Shown here in pieces: positions 55,830-64,000 of a stretch of DNA of 64,000 nt. The notes beneath the pieces are model-generated. The model saw only the letters and a list, made by a program, of their open reading frames with translations, ran no database searches and was not told the DNA's origin. The DNA comes from Phascolarctos cinereus (taxonomy: Eukaryota > Chordata > Mammalia > Diprotodontia > Phascolarctidae). The stretch is taken from the NCBI RefSeq assembly GCF_002099425.1, contig NW_018343979.1, forward strand, positions 3,583,501 to 3,647,500, read 5' to 3'. The translations under genes and the position numbers were made by a program. Positions within the stretch are counted from its first letter, which is position 1. Every line of letters starts with the position of its first letter.

Positions 55830-57955
55830 AAAACATGGGGACACAATCAGCTATCATAAAAAAAAGAATCTAAGTTTAAGAGAATCTAAAATCTCACGAT
55901 ACTCTTAATTCCCAGCTGTAATAGCTTGATAACAAACTATACCTATGAGTCCTTGTTCAAGTTGAAAACCTAATCACAAAAACCTAGCAGAGTAACTTCA
56001 ATGAATGGTTGAAGGAAGAACAACCAAGCCTCCTAGAAAGACAAGGAGACAGAAAATCTGACCATCATAATGTAACTAGCTAATTTGTCCTGACCTTATC
56101 TCCTTGCAGTGTTGAGCACTGGAGGGCCCAAGATGTTAGCCATTATCTCAGCCGTTTGGGGACTGTGACATTTGGTGGTTAGCCAGCAGTTTGCTATGAC
56201 ACCTAATTATCATCAAATACAAGTAATCACCATTGTAACTGATAAATCCTATAACAGCAACAGTACAAAATTTGATGTTTACTCAGCTCTCTGTGTTCAC
56301 ACGTTCATTCGATTGCTATTCCATTCTGTTGCTATCATGATTGAACAGTGCAATTACATAGTGTTAATTGACTCCTATTAGGAGGAACAACGATAAAATT
56401 ACATAGCTCATTCATGTAATAATGCTCAAATTACTGTTTAAGATTCTTCCTCAATTCATAATCAAGTTCAGCGATGCCAATCCAATTTTTCACAAGCACA
56501 TTAGGAAGCAGACAATATAATAAGAAAGCCTTGTATTCAAATTCTGTATTTAAAATGCAAGTGCAATTTGCCTTTGGCCAGACTTGGAAGGCAAGGGAAT
56601 TTCAGTTTGATAATTAAAAATCTCCATTTTGTATAGTTCTGCTAAGCAGCAAACCCAGAATCCCATAAGCTGCTTTGCTAACACAAATCCAAAATGGCAA
56701 TAGTAACAAAACACTAATCCATCCTGAACACCCAGTTAAATTAAAATATCTTCAGAAGAAAATCTACATCAGAAGTCATTAAAGTTACTGCTTTCTCAGT
56801 TCTATCAAGTCATCTATACTGACCACAGTGGCCTTCTTCTGCCTTATATTGTGTATTCTTGCTGATTTGGTCTTCATTTCAGCTTTCCATAGACCCTCTC
56901 TCCCTTCTTTCAATGCCCAATCTCAAAAAATTTTCCCTAATGTCTTGTGACAGGGCCTATGAGTTGGCATTAAAGGAGAGCCAGACAATAAAAATCTTAA
57001 TCTGAACCTCAGGGATTCTCCTCAAATTTGCCATCAAATCTGGATGGCTATGGTGGTGGCTTTTAGACCCTAAGTTTTCTATGAGCTAGAGAAGCTTTAA
57101 CTCGTTCTTATCAGAGATAGACTTACTCATCATCTGGCCCTGCCAGATGGTAACAGAAAATGAGTGGTCCTAAAGGGGCTGAAAAGCTAAAGCCCAGAAG
57201 ATGGTCCCAAAGAATAGCTTGGCAACCATGAGACCAGAGGAGATTCCAGCAGAGATGACATAGCAGACAGTGAAGAGGCAATGCCAAGCAAAGATGATAT
57301 GATGCCCAGTAAAGAGTGGAAATGTGATGCAAAATATGATACAAAACATAGAACAGCAGAGAGAAGCGTGATGATGCCACCAGAGTTCACTTAAGGTTCT
57401 GCAACATTACAGGTATGAGGTGACTGGCCACAGTCACTTGGGCTCCTATATGCTTGCCTGTCATGTGTACCTCCTGGCTGAAAGGCTTCCCAGTATGTGT
57501 GAGCATCATGCATGTTCCCTGAACATACCTGATCTCTAAGTGTTTGTTCTTCATGCATGTTCCCCAGTCATGTATTCTCTGAATATGTATGCTTTCTCTA
57601 CTGTTGGCATGGTCTGCACAGAAGAGTGTACCCAATGGAGTAATTTTTCTTGTCACTTCATTTTCTGTGGTTTGAGATTAAATGTCTTTTTTTTTGATTT
57701 AATATGTCTTTTGACTTTGTTGAAGAAAAGACATTAGTCGACGTGAATGATTGCTTTCAGTGGATGATGACCCAGAAAGACTCACAAGGGAAGAGTACTA
57801 CATACCCAACGTATGTATGTAGTTGCTACTGTGATGGCCTAACAATTCTGTCCTTTTGGCATTATATTTCACAATGTATAGCCATTACTGGGAGAATATT
57901 AATGTCAAAAAGATAGGCATTTGAAGCACTGATGTTTGCATCATCAAAGGAACTG
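55830..57955. other. No assigned element (2.1 kb)
   Basis: Not recognised. Around 57123-57390 two overlapping minus-strand frames (85 and 67 codons) encode leucine/serine-rich hydrophobic peptides. At 57506-57519 and 57551-57564 the word tcatgcatgttccc is repeated 45 bases apart. No host protein recognised. Confidence 0.5.
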
Positions 57956-57956
57956 A

Positions 57957-58400
57957 ACAATTTCTCAACTATTATGAGATCTGATCTCCTCCTACTCAAA
58001 CTCATTTCCCCATGACAGCCCTTCAAAAACTTTAAGACATCTATTATATCCTTTCTAAATCTTCTCTTCTCCTGGTTAATTATCTCCAGCTCCTTCAGTT
58101 TATCTTCTAATGGCATAATTCCTAGGCCCTTCATTATTCTGCTTCCCTCCTCTGGCTCTTCTTCAGCTTATTAGTGTCTTCGATAAAATGTAACATTCAA
58201 AATTGAACAAATTCTTCAAAAATACTAGGATGAAGAAAGAGTACAATAGAATGATTATTGCCGTGCCCTTCCCCCATCTTGTTCTACATACTATACTTTA
58301 TCTATTGTATTACCTTTAGAGGGCAGCTGTATCACACTGTGGTTTCACATTGAGTTTATAATCCAGATATTTTTCAGTTAAACTTCTTTCTGGTCATGCC
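57957..58400 (-). mobile_element. L3/CR1 3' region, antisense
   Basis: catgacagcccttcaaaaac, ttctaaatcttctcttctcctgg, ctccagctccttcagtttatc, taggcccttcattattctgcttccctcctctgg (in part): the usual antisense L3 series. Confidence 0.8.
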
Positions 58401-58544
58401 TTCCACTTGGGCAGTTTGTGACTTATTTATGCCTTCATATTCTGTGTGTTTGTGCCTCTTATTGATACATCTTCCAAGGAGATTGTTGTTAAGATGAGAT
58501 GAGATCATATATGTGAAATGCTTTAGCAACCTTAAAGTACTATA

Positions 58545-58804
58545 GCAATAACAGCTAATATTTATAGAGCACTTTGAGGTTTTTCCAAGCTCTTTACACA
58601 TTATCTTATTAGATATTCACAACAGACCTGTGAGGCAGGTACTTTTATGATGTCCATTTTACAAATGAGAAAACAGAGAATGAGAAAGATTAAATGACTT
58701 GCCTAGGATCACAGAGCTAATAAGTGCCTGAGGCAGGATTCAAGCTCAGGTTTTCCTGATTCAAAGTCCAAATACTTTATAAAGTATACCACCTAGCTGC
58801 CCCA
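58545..58804 (-). mobile_element. MIR/CORE-SINE, antisense
   Basis: aacagctaatatttatagagcac, cacaacagacctgtgaggcag, cattttacaaatgagaaaac, gacttgcctaggatcacag, taccacctagctgcccc. Confidence 0.85.
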
Positions 58805-58911
58805 CAAATGATAGCTGTTGGTATCAATGAGGTTGGATTGTGGAAGCCTGGTAATATTCTGGGGGCGTCATGAAATCAGCATAATTCCATATGTAAATAG
58901 GAGGAAAGGTG

Positions 58912-59165
58912 GTGTTGTTGTTTAGTTGAATCAGTCATGTTTGACTCTTCACGACCTCATTTGAGGTTTTCTTGGCAAGGATGCTGGAGTCATTCTCCAT
59001 TTCCTTCTCCAGCTCATTTTACAATTGAGAAACCAATGCAAACAGGGTTAAGTGACTTGCCCAGGGTCACACAGCCAGTAAGTGCCTGAGGTTGGATTTG
59101 AACTCACAAAGAGGAGTCTTCCTGACTGCAAGACCAGCACTACCTACTATGTCACCTAGCTGCCA
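58912..59165 (-). mobile_element. Mar1-type SINE
   Basis: gtgttgttgtttagttgaatcag, cttcacgacctcatttgagg, gggttaagtgacttgcccagg, tatgtcacctagctgcc. Full length. Confidence 0.9.
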
Positions 59166-59350
59166 GCAGGGGAGCCATCTCCAGTCATCCTGATCTATGT
59201 ATTGCCATTGGACACTGATGACCAGAGGAAAGAGTAAGACTTTACACAGCCCTGCCTCACTTAAATCCAGTTCACTTGCAAGTCAAAACATCACCGTCCT
59301 GTTGTCACTGGTCCTCCTTGAGAGCAAAGGACAAACAACAACAACCAACT
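59166..59350 (+). mobile_element. RTE-like repeat with (CAA)n tail
   Basis: ccatctccagtcatcctgatc, ggacactgatgaccagagg, ccctgcctcacttaaatcc, gagcaaaggacaaacaacaacaacc. Same family as 6015-6200 and in the same orientation. Confidence 0.65.
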
Positions 59351-59374
59351 GCTGGGAGCAAGAGTGCTATGGGA

Positions 59375-59518
59375 GGGGCAGCTATGTGGTGCCGTGGATA
59401 GAGTACCAGCCCTGGATTCAGGAGGACCTGAGGTCAAATCTGGCCTCAGACACATAACACTTACTAGCTGTGTGACCCTGAGCAAATCACTTCACCCCAT
59501 TGCTTAGCCAAAAAAAAA
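59375..59518 (+). mobile_element. CORE-SINE with A tail, well preserved
   Basis: Head ggggcagctatgtggtgccg, CORE ctagctgtgtgaccctgagc, oligo-A tail. Target-site duplication agagtgctatggga / agagtcctatggga (59361-59374, 59519-59532; one mismatch). Confidence 0.92.
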
Positions 59519-59599
59519 AGAGTCCTATGGGAATTTGAATATTTCCTTTTATTATATGGGACTCAGGGCCATTCCTCCTGCAAGTTTTGGTTCACTAAA

Positions 59600-60130
59600 A
59601 GTCTGTTTTAATGTTAACCTCATCTGAACAAAAGTTGTCTCTTGAGATTTACTCAGTTTCCTTAAGGGCCTTAAGAATTCCTTAGATAAGAAGCCACAGG
59701 AAGAATCTCAACTCTCCTGACTCCTGGGCAATTAGTCTAATTGTGAATCCTTTAAATGCAATTTAATCTGTAACCTGATTTAATTTATCTACAGTGTTTT
59801 TTGATGAAGTTTGTTTCTTTTGGGGATATATGAGACTGTGACTCTGTTTAAATTTTTTTGACTTTTGTGACATTGAATTAAGTATGGGATTAGGATCTAT
59901 CTTCTCTTTATGGCATAAGAGGAATGCACAAGATTGTAATATGTAAAGGAATTGTTTCTCTTCCATTCTGACATACTTGTGCCTATAAGAAGCCTTATCA
60001 GAATCCTTATGATTGTTTTGGTTTTCTCTGATTCCTGAACCTATGCTTGAGCATAATAATAAAACCTTGGTTGTTATCTCCATAATTTGTGTGTTGTGGT
60101 AAATATATATTTGGCAGCAGTTACCCACCA
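59600..60130 (+). mobile_element. Possible solo LTR (uncertain)
   Basis: The right part has LTR-like order: tataagaagcc (60 bp upstream of the next sign), then aataataaaacc as a polyadenylation signal, then a GT-rich ttgtgtgttgtgg element. I see no partner LTR, no firm ends and no target duplication. Family unknown; a fossil if real. Confidence 0.25.
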
Positions 60131-60139
60131 CATGAACTC

Positions 60140-60645
60140 AGAGAAGAGATATTTCTCCTCTGACAAGGGTAGCTAGTGCTCAAATTGGTCCTGGGACATA
60201 AAATCTGACACAGGACGATGTGACTTTAGAAATGGTAAGTTAAGGATGTAGGACTGGACCCTATGACTTATGACACAGAGTGAGTCCTAGCATATGGCAT
60301 TGCTTCCATTTGAAATTGCATTCTATATGATTTGATTCTCCTCTGTGAAATAGAATAAAGAAAAAAAGTGACAGTAAAATGAGATCTACAAAAGTAATAA
60401 TGTACAAAAGAGAAAAGGAAGTCTGAAGCTCTACTTGATCAGAGACATGAAAGAATACAGAAGGAGAGAATATATCCCTTAAATTTGAAAATAGGATTCA
60501 TAATCATCTAAAAGGGAAAATAAAGGACAAAGCAAAGGAGAATTCCTTAGAAAAAGTAGTTGCAAAAAATGATACAATAAAAGGTTGAGGGGTGGAAAAG
60601 ACATTTTACATCACACACAGGTAGGTGGGAAAAGAGCAGATAAGT
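60140..60645. other. No gene or clear repeat seen
   Basis: A-rich unassigned sequence. Confidence 0.5.
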
Positions 60646-60649
60646 AAGC

Positions 60650-60800
60650 AAGCAAGAGAAATTTGTTAAGTGTCCACTAAGTGATAGGCACCATGTGAGA
60701 TGCTGGAGACACAAAGACAAAAACAAAAACAAAAACCAACCAAAAACCCAGCCCCTTCTCTGAAGGAGTTTATACATAAATAAAATCCATATATCACACA

Positions 60801-60832
<32 letters not shown>

Positions 60833-61060
60833 GATGCATGTATATGTAAGTATATGTATAAAATCATCAAAATTTCATGTAAACATATAAGTATGTAAGA
60901 ATAAATACAAAATAAGTAAAAGGTGATTTGGAGATATCAGGGAAAGGCTTCATTTAGAAGGTGATACTTGAGCTGATTCTTGACGGGAACAAAGGCTTCT
61001 AAAAGGCAGAGGTGAGAAGACAGTACATTCCAGGAACACTGAAGAGTCAGGACAGAGGCA
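60650..61060 (-). mobile_element. L2 LINE fragment, antisense
   Basis: gttaagtgtccactaagtgatagg, cttctctgaaggagtttatac, ggaaaggcttcatttagaagg, aggcagaggtgagaagacagtacattccagg (in part). A (CA)n and an (AAAAAC)-like run interrupt it. Confidence 0.7.
60795..60832. repeat. (CA)n microsatellite
   Basis: About 18 CA units with one cata interruption. Confidence 0.95.
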
Positions 61061-61199
61061 GAAGTAATTATAGTAACTATCCACTACTGGTTAAAAGATA
61101 ATGGAACAGACTTGAAAAGCTAGATTCAGAAACAATCAAATTGAATAACTCAACATTCAAAAAATCCAAGAACATAAACTATTTGTGGAAGAAGTGACA

Positions 61200-61815
61200 A
61201 GAACAGCTAGGGATACTGGATGAAAAAAATAAAGCTTTAGACCATGTACCAAAATAAGCTCCAGATGGATACTTGAAAAAAATATCATATCATTTAAAAA
61301 TGCAATAAAGTCACATCATTTTTTAAAAAAGGAAGTATAAGATTTGAGAGTGCCTTCCAAAAAGAGATAACAAAAATATAATATAGATAACTTTGATTAA
61401 ATGAAATTGAAAAGCTTTTACATGGGTTGCACAAGTCAGTGCATGTAGAATGAGAAAGGGGATTAAGAAAAAAAAATCTTGTGTCAAATATCTCTGCTAA
61501 TGATCTGATAGCCAAGTTATGGAGGTAATTAACACAAATATATGAGATCAAGAGCCATTCTTTTATAGATAAATGAACACAGAATTCTTACAAATTATTA
61601 ATAATGACTTGTAAAATTGTTCCAAATCACTAATAAGATAAATTGAAATAAAAAAAACCTTTAAGTTTTCACCTCATACTCAACAAATTGGCAAAGATGA
61701 CAGAAGGTAGAATTAATTAATCAGTGTTGAAGGAACTTCAAGAAGGCAGTCACACCATTATACTTCTGATGGAACTGAGAATTATAATTGGTCCAACAAT
61801 TCTGAAGTTATTTGT
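61200..61815 (+). mobile_element. L1 ORF2 C-terminal fragment, sense
   Basis: gatggatacttgaaaaaaat, gattaaatgaaattgaaaagc, taataatgacttgtaaaattgttc, agtcacaccattatacttctgatgg: the part of ORF2 between the RT and the C-terminus. Truncated at both ends; 5' of it is A-rich unassigned sequence. Confidence 0.65.
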
Positions 61816-61849
61816 AATTTTCCTCCCCTTCCCCCTTCTTTCAGTTGTT

Positions 61850-62690
61850 CTCCCTTTCATTCAAGATCTGGGCAGAATCAGTGTGATGTCCCTGAAGATG
61901 GGAGATGATGGGATTTAGTCACTTCCATTAGATTAGTGAGGGACTCATCACAGCTGAACCCTGAAGTGTAACCCATGGTAATATATCCATTGCCTGAATC
62001 TAGTAATATAATAAAACAGTCCTACAATCCCCCATCCAGTTAAGTCAGTGACTGGAAAGACATAGCATGTATGTTAAAGAAAATTATTTACAAAAGACTA
62101 CCTGTTTAATTTCTGTATTTTCATCAAGGATATACTTGTCATATGTAAAGCTATTCTCATGAAGATTTTATAGAGATGAGGTTGTAGGCCTACAGGGTAG
62201 TAGTTATTGATGTTCTTTTGAACACTTTCTGTTTATTAATATCCATTTTGATTTTTTCTATTCTTTTGATATTCTTTCTCATCCTCCAAGCCATGCATAG
62301 TTGGTAAAATAATCCCTTAAATCTTTCAACATTGTATCTGCTTTTGCATAGATTCCCAATTACATATTAGGTCTGGCCCAGTAATTCTGACTGGTATTCT
62401 TTTCTTAAGTGCTTTTTCTATTTACTCATTTAGAGTTCCTGAAACCAATATTTCAGAGCTCAAATGAGATGTTACATTGCCCTTGACAGTAAAAATAGAT
62501 CATTGTAGAAATGAATACAAACCTCTTCCTTTTCTCATCTATTTGTTCTCCTATCAGTTTCATATATGCATATTCTTGGAATGATTTGGCCTAGCTGGAT
62601 ATTATGCCAAACTTTCTTTGGACTTTGTTTCATTGCTGTTGCTTTTCACTATTTTATGAGGAACTGTGACTTGTAATGTTTGTCACTGTC
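61850..62690. other. No gene or clear repeat seen
   Basis: Unassigned AT-rich sequence. Confidence 0.5.
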
Positions 62691-62691
62691 A

Positions 62692-62805
62692 GTCAATAAG
62701 CATTTATTAAGCTTCTACAAGCACTGTTTTAAACACTGGGGGTACAAAAAGAAAAAAAAAGCAAAAGATAGTCCCTATCCTCAAGGAGTTCAGAAGCTAA
62801 TGTTT
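62692..62805 (-). mobile_element. L2 terminal fragment, antisense
   Basis: caataagcatttattaagcttc, aacactgggggtacaaaaag, gtccctatcctcaaggagttc. Confidence 0.7.
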
Positions 62806-62869
62806 CATCATCTACATCTGAAGAATTTTACAAGTGAGTTGTATCCCAAACCAAGTCACCTTTGCTTGC

Positions 62870-62894
62870 CATTTCTTTGCTTGGCAAAGAAATG
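62870..62894. repeat. Perfect 11-bp inverted repeat, 3-nt loop
   Basis: catttctttgc / gcaaagaaatg around ttg. Confidence 0.9.
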
Positions 62895-63092
62895 AAGAAT
62901 TTGTGGCTTAAGGCAGTTTGGTTGGCTTAGCACTGTTACTGCTTTATATCAGTTAACATTTGCTATTCATTGTTATAGTCAAATCGGTATCTTTGCCTTT
63001 TTACATTTTTCTCAGTTTTTTTTTTTGTGAATCAATGTCTTATTTGAATAGGTCAGGTTGAAGCTGTTATAATTGTATACAGTATCTTTTCA

Positions 63093-63230
63093 GAAGCAGC
63101 ATGGCACACTGGATAGCAAACTTATCTAAGAGTTCTAAAAATCAGAAAGACCTAGATGCAAGTTCTACCTCCAGTACATGCTAAGTAATCTTGGGCAAGC
63201 CATTTAAACTCTGAATGCCTCAGGCAACCC
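63093..63230 (+). mobile_element. CORE-SINE
   Basis: agcatggcacactggatagc, aaaatcagaaagacctagatgc, cttgggcaagccatttaaact. Confidence 0.75.
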
Positions 63231-63289
63231 CCTAAGACTAAGTGTCCGGGGCTAGGATGTGTCTGTTGCTTACAGACTTCTAGAATTCT

Positions 63290-63550
63290 TAGTTTCTTTC
63301 AACACCCAGCGCAAGTAAAACCTTTAATATGAAGCCTTTCCTGGTGCCTCCAGATGCTAATACTGGCCCCTGCCCAACACCTTGTATTTTTCTGTTTTGC
63401 CTGTCTCTATGTATGCATATTTTCTCCCATAGTAGAATAGAGTTCCTTGGAAGTAAAGGCTATTTTCAAAACTTTGTCCTTTGTATCCCTATGACCTAGC
63501 ATAATGCCTGGCATTTAGCAGGTACTTAATGAATTTGTTAATTAATTGAT
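63290..63550 (+). mobile_element. L2 3' end
   Basis: atgaagcctttcctggtgcc, agtagaatagagttccttgg, tgacctagcataatgcctggc, aggtacttaatgaatttg. Confidence 0.78.
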
Positions 63551-63839
63551 TAGCAATAGAAACATATTGAAGAAGAAAAAAATGATATATGATGAGTTCT
63601 AGATGCCTTTCCTCATTGAAAAATGAAAACTTGGAAATTCAGTTATGGTTATTTGTCCCAACTTCAAAAGACAGCTCCACTCCATTGAATTTCTAGATTT
63701 AATCATACATATTTATCTCTTTAATCACAGTTGGGTTTCAAGTAAACCAGGCTCTTTCCTCTTTGCCATTACCTTTTAGTTTTTTAGGATCACAGAAGCA
63801 TACTATTTAGAGCTAGAAGGGACATTAGATACCAACTAT

Positions 63840-63945
63840 TCAACAAGTATTTATTAAGTATTTACCATAAGCCCAGCATTGTCCTTGCCTTTTGGAATGC
63901 AACTGCAAAAGTGAGACAATCCCTGCTTTCAAGGAGTTTTCAGTT
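63840..63945 (-). mobile_element. L2 terminal fragment, antisense
   Basis: caagtatttattaagtatttacc, cataagcccagcattgtcc, caatccctgctttcaaggag. Confidence 0.65.
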
Positions 63946-64000
63946 TTTGTTTTTTGCTTTTTTGGTGGGAAGGATGCATGTTCTTTTGTTGTTGTTGCAT

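Noticed and set aside
59763-60131. 122-codon minus-strand frame
   Set aside because: No domain, in AT-rich unassigned sequence, and it overlaps the possible LTR.

Overview
This is nuclear DNA from a mammal, and most likely a marsupial. The window is AT-rich and CpG-poor and carries no recognisable host exon, tRNA, rRNA or CpG island. Two signs point to a metatherian genome. The first is repeated tRNA-head/CORE SINEs whose 3' tails are RTE/BovB-like and end in (CAA)n (Mar1 type), alongside shorter CORE-SINEs with A tails. The second is L1 copies with long purine-rich spacers, set among very abundant L2, L3/CR1 and MIR. I cannot fix the species. The window reads as an intergenic or intronic stretch built almost entirely of interspersed repeats.

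Layout. 1-2586: 5' part of an antisense L1 that is internally shortened. 2600-5860: L3, L2, a 5'-truncated L1 with target-site duplications, and an L2 split by a Mar1 SINE. 5.9-16.5 kb: small L2, MIR and SINE pieces, a degenerate L1, several microsatellites and a striking 63-nt hairpin. 16582-19500: HAL1-like half-L1 copy A (5'UTR, ORF1, spacer, 3' tail, no ORF2). 20420-23865: a long L2 that still shows reverse-transcriptase motifs. 24-33 kb: mostly unassigned sequence with old L2/MIR. 33.0-37.15 kb: one antisense L2 into which an LTR element of ERV-L/MaLR type and a SINE have jumped. 38.4-41 kb: L3, SINE and L2 pieces. 42049-44952: HAL1-like copy B, the sister of copy A. 46925-48450: another antisense L1 that lacks most of ORF2. 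48.6-64 kb: L2, MIR and Mar1 pieces, a SINE cluster near 59 kb, a possible solo LTR and a sense L1 ORF2 fragment.

No genes work together here. The interesting biology is in the mobile elements. Two half-L1 copies share the same internal seam, and two further L1 copies carry internal deletions, one of them starting almost where the half-L1 seam lies. Copy A has an antisense frame of 225 codons in its 5'UTR. The nested insertions give a relative order of events. All family names come from recognising sequence by eye; boundaries of old repeats are approximate (tens of bases).
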